A stretch of 53,685 nucleotides of DNA from an uncultured Marvinbryantia sp. (GCF_905201705.1 NZ_CAJKOX010000033.1:1-53685), one strand, 5' to 3'; positions 43,791-52,867 are shown, counted from the first letter of the stretch. A program made the numbers and translations. Notes: a model not told the origin generated them from the sequence alone.

Positions 43791-43818
43791 GAGAAATCCG
43801 TTGAGGATTTCTCTTATA
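43791..43818 (+). terminator. weak terminator after the tetR-like gene
   Basis: Perfect 9-bp stem GAGAAATCC (43791-43799) with GGATTTCTC (43805-43813), followed by only a short T-poor tail (TTATAAAA). It may let part of the transcripts continue. Confidence 0.5.
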
Positions 43819-43829
43819 AAAATATCAAT

Positions 43830-43847
43830 GGTTAGAAAAAACTAACC
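43830..43847. promoter_or_regulatory. inverted repeat before the ABC exporter genes
   Basis: GGTTAG and CTAACC around six A, ending 19 nt before the start codon. The half-sites equal those of the DtxR/IdeR iron box (GGTTAG-C-CTAACC), but the spacer is longer. It may be the operator for the exporter. Confidence 0.45.
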
Positions 43848-43866
43848 AAAACAAGGAGGAGAAGAA

Positions 43867-45630
43867 ATGAAGCAAAAGGAAAAATCAGTGACAGGCTGGC
43901 TTGCCGATTTTACAGGCACGCACAAAAACCTGTACATAGCCAGCGTCCTGCTGGCGGTATGCGGCGTCGCGTGCAGCATCGTGCCCTATGTGATTATGGG
44001 GGACGTTGTTTCCAGGCTTATCGCGGGAGAACGGCAGTGGGGGATTTATCTGCGCGAGGGGCTGCTGATGGCGGTGCTCTGGCTGGCGAGAGTAATTTTT
44101 CACGCTCTCTCAACAACCTGCTCCCACAAAGCGACCTTTCACGTTCTGGGGAATATCCGCAGACAGGTGTGCGACAAGCTGGCGCGGGTTCCGCTGGGAA
44201 GGGTGAAAGACACGCCGTCTGGCTCCCTGAAAAACATTATTGTGGAGCGGATCGACAGCATCGAGACAACGCTTGCGCATATCCTGCCGGAATTCACGTC
44301 GAACCTGCTGGCGCCCGTCGCAGTGTTTGTCTATCTCTGCGTCATCGACTGGAGAATGGCGCTGGTATCTCTGGTCAGCCTGCCGCTTGGGCTGCTCGCC
44401 TACATGGGGATGATGATAGGGTACGAGGAGAGCTTTAAAAACACCGTAATAAAAACCAGGATTCTCAATGATACGGCGGTGGAATACATCAACGGCATCG
44501 AGGTGATTAAGGCGTTCGGAAAGGCGCAGAGCTCCTACGAAAAGTTTAAAATTGCGGCAAAGGAGGGCGCAGACTGTTACATCGAATGGATGCGCCGCTG
44601 CAACGTATTTTTCAGTATCGCTATGGTTTTGTTTCCGTGTACGGCGGTTTCCGTGCTCCCCATCGGCGGTCTGTTTGTGAAAAACGGCACTCTGGCGGTC
44701 GCGGACTTTGTGCTCTGCCTGATTCTTTCGCTGGGGCTGACGGCGCCGCTTATCACGGTGATGTCCTATTCGGATGACATCGGCCGTCTGCGGACGATTC
44801 TGGGCGAGGTGACGGAAATCCTGTGCTGGGAGGAGCTCTCCCGTCCGGAGGAGGACAAAAAGAAGCCGGCGGATTACTCGGTGACGCTGAAGGATGTAAC
44901 CTTTGCCTATAAGGAGAAGGAGGTGCTGCACGGCATCGACATGCAGATACGTCCGGGAACCGTTAATGCTCTGGTGGGACCGTCGGGAAGTGGAAAATCT
45001 ACGATTGCGAAGCTGATTGCGTCGCTGTGGGATGTAAAGAGTGGAAGCATCTGCATCGGCGGCGTGGATATCCGGGAGCTGTCTCTGGAGGAATACAACC
45101 GCAGGGTGGCTTACGTTTCGCAGGACAATTATCTGTTTGATGATACCATCCGGGAAAATATCCGCATGGGAAGAATGGACGCCACGGACGCGGAGGTGGA
45201 GGAGGCGGCGAAAAAGAGCGGCTGCCACGAGTTTATCATGCAGCTTGAAAACGGCTATGATACGGTGGCGGGCGGCGCCGGCGGACACCTCTCCGGCGGA
45301 GAGCGCCAGCGTATCGCCATTGCCCGCGCGATGCTGAAGGATGCGCCTGTTGTTATACTCGATGAGGCGACTGCCTACACGGACCCGGAGAATGAGGCGG
45401 TCATCCAGTCCTCCGTGGCGAAGCTTGTGCAGGGAAAGACGCTGATTGTGATTGCGCACCGCCTCTCGACGATTGCGGATGCGGATTGTATTTTTGTGGT
45501 CGATGACGGCAGGATTGCGGAGCGTGGAACGCACCGCGAGCTGCTGGAGAATGGAAAGCTCTACGCAAAGATGTGGAAGGCGCACATCGGCGTGAAAAAC
45601 AGTGAGAGGGAGGGCGTATCCTATGCTTAA
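43867..45630 (+). CDS. ABC transporter, fused permease and ATP-binding protein, subunit 1
   Basis: 587-residue half-transporter of the multidrug/lipid/siderophore exporter-fold type. Residues ~20-310 hold about six membrane helices; the ATPase follows with Walker A GPSGSGKST (371-379), the Q-loop SQDNYLFDD, signature LSGGERQR, Walker B VVILDEA and an H-loop in IAHRLST. AAGGAGGAG precedes the ATG. It overlaps its partner gene by 8 nt; the two probably form a heterodimer. Cargo is unknown. Similar pairs behind TetR genes pump drugs or handle siderophores. Confidence 0.92.
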   Translation: MKQKEKSVTGWLADFTGTHKNLYIASVLLAVCGVACSIVPYVIMGDVVSRLIAGERQWGIYLREGLLMAVLWLARVIFHALSTTCSHKATFHVLGNIRRQVCDKLARVPLGRVKDTPSGSLKNIIVERIDSIETTLAHILPEFTSNLLAPVAVFVYLCVIDWRMALVSLVSLPLGLLAYMGMMIGYEESFKNTVIKTRILNDTAVEYINGIEVIKAFGKAQSSYEKFKIAAKEGADCYIEWMRRCNVFFSIAMVLFPCTAVSVLPIGGLFVKNGTLAVADFVLCLILSLGLTAPLITVMSYSDDIGRLRTILGEVTEILCWEELSRPEEDKKKPADYSVTLKDVTFAYKEKEVLHGIDMQIRPGTVNALVGPSGSGKSTIAKLIASLWDVKSGSICIGGVDIRELSLEEYNRRVAYVSQDNYLFDDTIRENIRMGRMDATDAEVEEAAKKSGCHEFIMQLENGYDTVAGGAGGHLSGGERQRIAIARAMLKDAPVVILDEATAYTDPENEAVIQSSVAKLVQGKTLIVIAHRLSTIADADCIFVVDDGRIAERGTHRELLENGKLYAKMWKAHIGVKNSEREGVSYA

Positions 45631-47356
45631 AATATTCCGGAAGTTTTTCGATTTCTGCGGTGAAACAAATAAAAGAAAATTTTACAAATCCCTTGCGTAC
45701 GGCGTGCTGCTCGCCTTTATGGAGGCGCTGAAGATACCCGCCATCATGCTGATGCTGCAGGGAGCCATTGGCGGGACTATTACCGGCGGGCTTATCTGGC
45801 AGTGCTTCGGCATCCTCTTATTTAGTATTGTGGCAGGCTCTGCGGCAAAATACCGCTCCACCATCCTGCAGTGCGAAGCCGGCTATGGCACAGCGGCAAA
45901 CAAGCGGGTGGAGATAGCGGAACATCTGCGGTATCTGCCGATGGGATACTTCAACGAAAACAGCCTCGGCTATATTACCTCCGTAACGACAAACACGATG
46001 GAAAATCTTGCGGATACGGCAACCCGCGTGGTAATGCTGACCACGCAGGGAATCCTAACGACGGCGCTGATCGCCGTGATGGTGCTTCTTTACGACTGGC
46101 GCATCGGGCTGGTAGTGCTGGCGGGAATGCTGCTTTTCTTCGTGATAAACAGCCGGATGCAGAGAAAATCCCAGAAGATTTCTCCGGAAAAAATCAAATC
46201 GGATACGTCTCTGGTGGAGAAGGTGATTGAGTATGTGCAGGGCATCGCGGAGGTGAAGGGCTATAATCTCACCGGACGGATGGCAAAGAAGCTCAATCAG
46301 GCGATCGACCGGAACACGGATATCAATATAGAGATGGAGCTGATGTTTGTTCCCTTTATGGCGCTGCAGAATGGACTGATTAAGCTGACCGGCGTTGTGA
46401 TGACGCTGCTCTCCATCTGGTTTTATCTGCAGGGGAGCATGGAGCTGATCACCTGCATCGGCATGACGATCTGCTCCTTCCTGGTATTTTCCAGCCTGGA
46501 GCAGGCGGGCAACTATTCTGCGCTGCTGCGCGCCGTGGACGTCAGCGTGGACAAGGCGCAGAGCGTGCTGAGCCTTCCGGCGATGGACATCGAGGGAAAA
46601 GAGATTGCGCCCGAAAATACGGACGTGGAGCTGTCCGGAGTGGAATTTTCTTACGAGAAGAAGAAAATCATCGACGGGGTCTCCATACATATTCCGGAAA
46701 AGACGACGACGGCGATTGTCGGACCGAGCGGCGGCGGAAAGACAACGCTCTGCCATCTGATTGCCAGATTCTGGGATGTGGATGCGGGAAGTGTGACGCT
46801 GGGAGGACATAATGTAAAAGAGTACAGCATGGACAGTCTGATGAAAAATTTCAGCTTTGTGTTCCAGAATGTCTATCTGTTCCAGGATACTATCGCCAAC
46901 AATATCCGCTTCGGGCAGGAGGACGCCCCGATGGAAAAGGTGATTGAGGCGGCAAAGAAGGCGTGCTGCCACGATTTTATCATGGCGCTGCCGGACGGAT
47001 ATGAGACGGTCATCGGCGAGGGCGGAGCGTCGCTCTCCGGCGGAGAGAAGCAGCGGATTTCCATCGCCAGGGCGATTATGAAGGATTCGCCGGTCATTAT
47101 TCTCGATGAGGCGACCGCCAACGTCGACCCGGAAAATGAAGCGGAGCTGATGGCGGCAATCGATGCGCTTACCAGAGAAAAAACCATCTTCATGATTGCG
47201 CATCGTCTGAAGACTGTCCGCGGGGCCGATCGGATTCTCGTGATGGACCAGGGAAAAATCGTGCAGCAGGGGCGTCATGAGGAGCTGATGAAACAGGAGG
47301 GCATCTATAAGCGTTTCGTCGAGGCGAGAGAGCTGGTGGCAGGCTGGAAGCTGTAG
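45623..47356 (+). CDS. ABC transporter, fused permease and ATP-binding protein, subunit 2
   Basis: 577-residue partner half-transporter: membrane domain in residues ~25-290, then Walker A GPSGGGKTT (367-375), Q-loop FQNVYLFQD, signature LSGGEKQR, Walker B VIILDEA and H-loop IAHRLKT. Both catalytic Glu residues are present in the pair, so both ATP sites look competent. I start at the ATG at 45623 behind GAGAGGGAGGG; a GTG at 45602 is in frame but precedes that site. Last cargo gene before the recombinases. Confidence 0.92.
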   Translation: MLKIFRKFFDFCGETNKRKFYKSLAYGVLLAFMEALKIPAIMLMLQGAIGGTITGGLIWQCFGILLFSIVAGSAAKYRSTILQCEAGYGTAANKRVEIAEHLRYLPMGYFNENSLGYITSVTTNTMENLADTATRVVMLTTQGILTTALIAVMVLLYDWRIGLVVLAGMLLFFVINSRMQRKSQKISPEKIKSDTSLVEKVIEYVQGIAEVKGYNLTGRMAKKLNQAIDRNTDINIEMELMFVPFMALQNGLIKLTGVVMTLLSIWFYLQGSMELITCIGMTICSFLVFSSLEQAGNYSALLRAVDVSVDKAQSVLSLPAMDIEGKEIAPENTDVELSGVEFSYEKKKIIDGVSIHIPEKTTTAIVGPSGGGKTTLCHLIARFWDVDAGSVTLGGHNVKEYSMDSLMKNFSFVFQNVYLFQDTIANNIRFGQEDAPMEKVIEAAKKACCHDFIMALPDGYETVIGEGGASLSGGEKQRISIARAIMKDSPVIILDEATANVDPENEAELMAAIDALTREKTIFMIAHRLKTVRGADRILVMDQGKIVQQGRHEELMKQEGIYKRFVEARELVAGWKL

Positions 47357-47398
47357 AGCGACTGGCAGGATATTGACTGATTACCAGAGTATAGTAGG

Positions 47399-47425
47399 GT
47401 TACTGCGAACGGAGTGAATAGTAAC
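47399..47425. repeat. 27-nt palindromic dispersed repeat, copy 2
   Basis: GTTACT and AGTAAC arms around the shared core GAACGGAG. It matches the copy at 1484-1510 in 23 of 27 positions. It lies between the exporter and the recombinases. The 47357-47573 gap has no gene. Confidence 0.6.
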
Positions 47426-47463
47426 GGAATGGGGACGCAGAGATTTGAAATTTGCCAGCACCA

Positions 47464-47505
47464 ATTGACATTCTGATTTGTTTGAGCGATAATTGGAATG
47501 TCAAT
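47464..47505. promoter_or_regulatory. inverted repeat upstream of recombinase 1
   Basis: Perfect 10-bp arms ATTGACATTC (47464-47473) and GAATGTCAAT (47496-47505) separated by 22 nt, about 70 nt before the first recombinase. It could be an operator or a recombinase-binding site. Confidence 0.45.
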
Positions 47506-47573
47506 GAGGGCGGCTGGTCACCGCAAAGGCAAATTCCAGAAGTCAATTTCCTGAGAAATAGGAGGATTGATGA

Positions 47574-49223
47574 ATGGGAGCATATTTTAATTCTGAAAAT
47601 GATAACAATTCAATTCTGTATTATGCAATCGCATACTACCGTTTGTCAAAAGATGATGGTAGCAGAAGCGAAAGCGATAGTATCTTGAACCAGAGAAAAC
47701 TGGTACGTAATTATATTTCCTCACATGATAATATTATTCTTGTTGATGAAGCATATGACGATGGTTATACAGGAACAAATTATGACCGTCCTGGTTTTAT
47801 GACCGTTATGGATGCAGTAAATGCAGGAAAGGTGAACTGCGTCATTGTAAAAGATTTATCACGTCTTGGACGTGAATATATTGAAACGGGTAAATATCTG
47901 GAAATGGTTTTTCCAGAGAAAGGGATCCGATTCATTGCAATCAATGATGATTTCGACAGCGATCATAGCAGGTCGGGCGATGATATTATTATTCCAGTAA
48001 AAAATATCATGAATGAAGCTTACTGCAGGGAATTATCGAAAAAGCTGCGTAAGCAGTTTAAAATTCAGAGAAGCAACGGAGAATTCTTAGGTGCTTTTGC
48101 CTGCTATGGCTACCTCAAAGACCCGGATGATAAACATAAACTGATTATTGATGAGTATGCTGCGGAAGTGGTGAAAATTATATTTGCAATGAAATTACAG
48201 GGAAGCAGCCCGGCAGATATAGCGGTATTTTTAAATCATGAAGGAATCCTGCCACCATCAGAATACAAGAAAAGCCGGGGCTTGAATTATAAATCCGGTT
48301 TGAAATCTGCTGAAAATAGTAAATGGAGTCATATGACGATTAGAAATATCCTTGCGAATCCAGTTTATAAAGGGGATCTGGTACAGGGGAAAAGAGGAAC
48401 CCCCAATTACAAGTTGAAAAAAATGAGATATAGAAAAACGGAGGAATGGGTGACTGTTATACAAAACCATGAGCCTATTGTAGAGGCATGTATGTTTGAT
48501 CTGGTCCAACGAATGTTGGAACGAGATACCAGAAAATCTCCATTGGAAAATACTGTTCAGCCTTTAGCGGGATTATTATTCTGTGGGGATTGTAAAAGGG
48601 GCATGTGCAGACGAAGTGTGAGCAGGAACAATAAGAAATTTTTTTATTATGTTTGTTCAAATAACAAGAAAAGCAACGAATGCTCCAGTCATAGTTTTGA
48701 ACAGGGAAAACTGGAAAAGACAGTTTTGAGAGCTATTCAAAAACAGATTAATTTGGTTGTAGAAATTGACGAACTCCTTGGTGATATTAATGGCAGCACG
48801 GTTATGATCAGAAAATTGCAGGGGCTTGATTTGAGAATTGCTGAAAAAATGAAGGAGATTGACAGTTATCAGGATTTCAGAATGAAATTATATGAGTCTC
48901 TGGCAAGCGAAGTGCTCGATCGGGATGAATATGATTTTATGAGACAAAAATATACTGGAATGATTCAAACGGCAAGAGAAGCTTTGGAAAATCTTCAGAA
49001 AGAGCGGGAAGAGATTCTGAAAGAAACAACTGTGGACAGAACATGGATTGAACAGTTTATAAGGTACAAAAATATCACAGAATTAAGCAGGGAAGTAGTA
49101 GTTACATTAATTGATAAGATTTATATTTTTGAAGATAAGCGTATTCAGATTAAGTTTAACTATAGTGACGAATTTGCATTATTCCAGGAACTGCTGAAAC
49201 AATCAGAAAGAGAGGTGGTCTGA
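47574..49223 (+). CDS. large serine recombinase 1 (intact)
   Basis: 549-residue site-specific recombinase. N-terminal resolvase domain with the nucleophile Ser25 in YYRLSKDDG and the catalytic Arg cluster in VKDLSRLGREYIETG; recombinase domain (about 165-290, WSHMTIRNILANPVYKGDLV); zinc-ribbon Cys pairs CGDCKRG and CSNNKKSNEC; and a C-terminal coiled coil. AT-rich codon use, unlike the cargo. AGGAGG precedes the start. It is the only undamaged recombinase of three and the best candidate for moving the island. Confidence 0.94.
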   Translation: MGAYFNSENDNNSILYYAIAYYRLSKDDGSRSESDSILNQRKLVRNYISSHDNIILVDEAYDDGYTGTNYDRPGFMTVMDAVNAGKVNCVIVKDLSRLGREYIETGKYLEMVFPEKGIRFIAINDDFDSDHSRSGDDIIIPVKNIMNEAYCRELSKKLRKQFKIQRSNGEFLGAFACYGYLKDPDDKHKLIIDEYAAEVVKIIFAMKLQGSSPADIAVFLNHEGILPPSEYKKSRGLNYKSGLKSAENSKWSHMTIRNILANPVYKGDLVQGKRGTPNYKLKKMRYRKTEEWVTVIQNHEPIVEACMFDLVQRMLERDTRKSPLENTVQPLAGLLFCGDCKRGMCRRSVSRNNKKFFYYVCSNNKKSNECSSHSFEQGKLEKTVLRAIQKQINLVVEIDELLGDINGSTVMIRKLQGLDLRIAEKMKEIDSYQDFRMKLYESLASEVLDRDEYDFMRQKYTGMIQTAREALENLQKEREEILKETTVDRTWIEQFIRYKNITELSREVVVTLIDKIYIFEDKRIQIKFNYSDEFALFQELLKQSEREVV

Positions 49224-49224
49224 T

Positions 49225-50930
49225 ATGGCAAGAAAAAGCCGTTATGTGGATCAGAATATAGAAGCAGCTAAAGCATCATTGTTTCGTGCCGGGTTATATA
49301 TTAGGCTTTCTGTCGAAGATGAAGATAACATTGAACAGAATTCCATTGGCAATCAGAAGAAAATCGGTCTTCACTTTCTAAAAGATAAATCCGATATTAT
49401 TCTTGTAAAAACATATACAGATAATGGTTTTACAGGTATGAATTTTGAACGTCCGGATTTTGCAGAAATGATGAATGACTTGAAAGAAGGGCTGATTAAC
49501 TGCGTCATTGTCAAAGATATCTCACGTCTAGGAAGACATTTTTTGCAAACCAGCGAATATGTGGAAAAAATATTTCCAGAAATGGGAGTAAGGCTTATCT
49601 GCATCAATGACAATTTTGACAGCATTGAGGAAAATGCGGATACGACACATTTGATGTTGCCGATTAAAATGGTAATGAATGATTCTTTTGTAAAAGACAT
49701 TTCAAAGAAGATTAGGAGCAGTATTACTTCAAAAATGAATTCCGGTGAGTTTCTCCCACCAGCAGGCAGCATCGCATATGGATATTTAAGAAATCCAAAG
49801 GAAAATACCTATGACATAGATCCGGAAGCTGCAAAAGTTGTGGTTCGGATTTATGAAATGCGTTCAGAAGGAATGAAATATAATACGATTGCAAAAGTGC
49901 TTAATTCCGAAGAAATACCAAGTCCGGGCAGAGTACGTTTTCTCCGTGGAATTACAGTGAATCCTAAGTTTGAAAAGGCTGAGTGGACAAGGAAAGCAAT
50001 AAGAAAAATATGTACTTATCAAATATATATTGGAAATCGGGTGCATGGAAGAGTTAAAAGAGATAAATTGGGAGCAAAAAAACCAGAAGAGGAGAATCAG
50101 AGTGGTTAGTAATTGAGAATGCCCATCCTCCGATTATTATGAAGGGGCTCTTTGAAAAGGTACAGGCCGTAAATGCAGAAGAGGCATTGGTGGAAAAGAA
50201 AAAAGAAAAAAGGGCAGATGCGGCTGTGGATTTCCGTGATATGCTTCGGGGGAAGGTGATATGTGGCGACTGTAAAAGTAAAATGCAAGCAAGAAAAGGA
50301 TGCGCCCGTCCTAATGCAAAGACTGCAAGCCGTATATTTTATGATTGTAGTCAATATCAAGAATCTCAGCATAGACGATGCAGCTGCCATTATATAAGGC
50401 AGGAAGCATTGGTTCATTCTGTGGAAAATCTATTGGATAAGCAGGTTGCTATAGCGGAAGATCTGGAACAGCTTCTTGCTGAGGTAAAGGGGATGCCGAA
50501 AGTAACAAACTACCAGTCCCTTCTTCAGAAGCAACTGCTTGGAATCCGGAAGAAACGGGAAAATACGGAAGAAAAGATGGAGCATATGTTGGTTGACCTG
50601 ATGGAAGGAACGATTGACAGGGATATGTATGAATACGCAAAACAGCAATATGCAGAAAAAAGGGATCAGTTTTTGATGCAGGAGAATGAAATTTCAGTTG
50701 CTATCGGAGAAATGAAAAATGCTATTAATACTGCGGAAAAATGGGTTCAGGAAATAAAAGAATATCAGAAGCTGCCGGAAGTGAACCGGGAACTGCTGGA
50801 TAAACTTGTAGAATCCATTGAAGTTTTCGGCAGCCGGGAGATAGAAGTTCACTTGTCCTACAGCAATCCTTTTAAGGCATTGAAGGAATATTTGGATCGA
50901 ATACCGGAGGTGAAGAAGAATGCAGGATAA
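49225..50930 (+). pseudogene. large serine recombinase 2, frameshifted
   Basis: Resolvase domain with Ser29 in YIRLSVEDED and VKDISRLGRHFLQTSEY; recombinase domain with WTRKAIRKICTYQIYIGNRV. The frame ends at a TAG at 50107, but the protein continues in another frame with EWLVIENAHPPII, a zinc ribbon (CGDCKSKM) and a coiled coil to 50930. The switch point is an A7 tract (50076-50082): one extra A gives a single frame of 568 residues. So either a one-base loss or a sequencing error at a homopolymer. It starts directly after recombinase 1 and overlaps recombinase 3 by 11 nt. Confidence 0.88.
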
Positions 50931-52530
50931 CAGAAAAGACTATATGTATCTCCGATTATCAAAAGAGGATGGGGATGTAGAGGAAGGAAATGCAGAGGTA
51001 AGTAATAGTATCATATCCCAGAGAGTGTGCATTCAGCAGTATTTGAAAGGAATGCCCGAATTTCATGCCGCTTTTGAAGAGATTATTGATGATGGGTACA
51101 GCGGTACGAATATGAACCGCCCTGGGATGTAGCAACTCCTACAGTTGATGAGAAACGGGCAAGTGAGGACGATTGTTGTACGTGACCTTTCACGATTTGC
51201 CAGAAACTATCTGGAAGCAGGTCATTATCTGGAATTTATTTTTCCGGCATATGATGTCAGATTTATCTCAATAAATGATCAGTATGACAGCAAGGAATAT
51301 GGGGAGTCTACAGGCGGGTTGGAACTTGCAATCCGGAATCTGATTAATCAGATGTACAGCAGGGATATATCCAGAAAAATAAAGAGTGCGGTGGATTTAA
51401 AAAAGCGTGCTGGGGAATACGTTTATGGGACTGCTCCATACGGATACAAAAAAGGCGAGAAAAAGAATACGATTGTCATTGATCCGGTTGTTGCCCCCGT
51501 AGTAAAAAATATTTTTCAGTGGGCTGCTGAAGGGTTGACAGTTTCTAAAATTGCTTATAAACTGAATGAAAACAAGGTTACAACACCATCAGTTTATCTG
51601 GCACCCATACGCGGAAAATACAAAACAAGACCCTTCTGGTCATATGAATCGGTTCGGAACATTATAAGAAACAGGATTTATACAGGTGATACAGTACCAT
51701 TCAAGTCACATGTTGTTCGGGTAGGAAGTGATAATGTAAAGCAGATTCCGGAGGCAATGCAGGAGGTGATACCATGTACTCATGAGCCAATCATTTCCAG
51801 GGAATTATATTATCAGGCTGCGAAGGTAATAAAGTCGAATGTTAAATCGCCAAGAAAAGAGGAAAGATATCTGTTTACTTCCTATTTGTTTTGTAGTTGC
51901 TGTGGCAATCGGTTAGCCAAGGGAAAAGCATCCAATAAAAATTGGCTCTGCGCATCATCACGATATGATCCGGAACTGGAATGCGGACAGGTGAGGATTA
52001 GAGAGGAAGACTTAAAGAAGGTGGTACTGCATGCCATTCAAAACCTTTGCAAGCTGTTGGATGCTAAGGTGGAATACGCAAACGCACGCCGGGGATTAGC
52101 AAAATCGAAAAGGAATCTGTTGTCAGATGAAATCAAATATCTGAAAAAACAGATTGCCAGGTATAAGGCTTTGAAAATGGAGTATTACGAAAAATATGTT
52201 TCTTCTCAGATCACAAAAGAAGAATTCCTGCAGAAGAAAGCAGATCTGTTTGAGCAGACGGAGGTATTTGAACAAAACCTCAGAGATAAGGAAGCGGAAT
52301 GGAATGCATTGGATGAAGATGGCAGTATGCAGGAAATGGCGATGCTTCGTGCAAGGAAGATTACTCAGTATCAAAACGTTGAAGAGTTAAGCCCGGAATT
52401 GATGCGGGAAGTTGTCCGGAAGATTGTTGTCATGCCAGGGAACAGAATCGAGATTGTTTGGAACTTCGAAGATGAGATAAGCAAGATAGTTGGAAAAGAA
52501 ACAAAACTCGACATGAAAGTAGCAATTTAA
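50920..52530 (+). pseudogene. large serine recombinase 3, interrupted by an amber codon
   Basis: Resolvase domain with Ser14 in YLRLSKEDGD; after NRPGM an in-frame TAG (51130-51132) interrupts codon 71, then QLLQLMRNGQVRTIVVRDLS continues in the same frame. The rest is complete: recombinase domain (YESVRNIIRNRIYTGDTV), zinc-ribbon Cys residues (CSCCGNRLAKG) and coiled coil, 536 residues in total. A CAG-to-TAG change would explain the stop. Translation would yield a 70-residue fragment unless read through. Confidence 0.88.
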
Positions 52531-52573
52531 TCTTTTGAAGCTATAAATTGTTGTCCCTACTTGACATCACTCC

Positions 52574-52690
52574 TGTCAGGCTCACCGATCCTGCAAAACG
52601 GAAGGATCGTCGGCGCAGTAACACACGTATTCGTCAACGACCCCACCAAAGGGTATGGGATATTCATCGAAAACATGCTGGAGCATTGAG
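52574..52690 (+). repeat. direct repeat, right copy (attR-like): displaced 3' end of spoIVB
   Basis: 117 bp equal to the end of spoIVB except for two silent changes. It encodes the last 38 residues from SGSPILQNGR onward plus the stop. There is no start region, so it is not a gene by itself. Just before it TGACA (52562-52566) and TGTCA (52574-52578) form a small inverted repeat around TCACTCC, a shape common at serine-recombinase sites. Confidence 0.85.
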
Positions 52691-52867
52691 CAATGCAGCA
52701 GAGCACAGAAGCAGACACTGAGTAAGCTTGCTTACAGAAGTGGCTGCTTCTGTGCTCTGATATATGGCGAAAGCCATACATGAGCAAGAAGCGAAGCGGA
52801 TTGCGAATGCTGCATTGCGAAGCCGATGAAACATAGCGAAAGTCGAACACCGAGAAGAAGCGAAGCG
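52691..52867 (+). other. structured repeat after the spoIVB fragment, right copy
   Basis: Closing stem CAATGCAGCA (52691-52700) with TGCTGCATTG (52808-52817). Inside are a 16-bp perfect stem (52699-52714 with 52744-52759) capped by GTAAGCTTGCTTAC (52722-52735), TATGGC-GAAA-GCCATA (52763-52778) and a GCGAAGC mini-hairpin. The last 23 nt (52845-52867) are identical to 18903-18925. The remaining 52868-52964 holds a short GAGG/CCTC hairpin and a promoter, no gene. Confidence 0.6.

Larger units (their letters stand above)
18631..52690. mobile_element. genomic island integrated in spoIVB, 33.9 kb between direct repeats
   Basis: The region is bounded by two 117-bp direct repeats of the spoIVB 3' end (18631-18747 and 52574-52690; 115 of 117 identical). 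It carries accessory glycan-catabolism and transport genes and, at its right end, three tandem large serine recombinases with AT-rich composition. The repeat spacing predicts an excised unit of 33,943 bp. No relaxase, coupling protein, replication or phage structural gene is visible, so it is neither a self-transmissible element nor a prophage as it stands. Two recombinases and one glycosidase are broken, which points to decay. Alternative: the recombinases inserted separately beside an older metabolic locus. Confidence 0.75.

Noticed and set aside
44110..45585. 491-codon open frame on the minus strand
   Set aside because: Antisense shadow of the first ABC exporter subunit; no recognisable protein features.
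18747..52573. Integrative conjugative element or prophage
   Set aside because: No relaxase, coupling protein, type IV secretion, capsid or terminase gene can be seen; only recombinases and metabolic cargo.
52699..52759. Rho-independent terminator after the right spoIVB fragment
   Set aside because: The 16-bp stem is strong but is followed by ATATATGG rather than a T run; described as part of the structured repeat instead.
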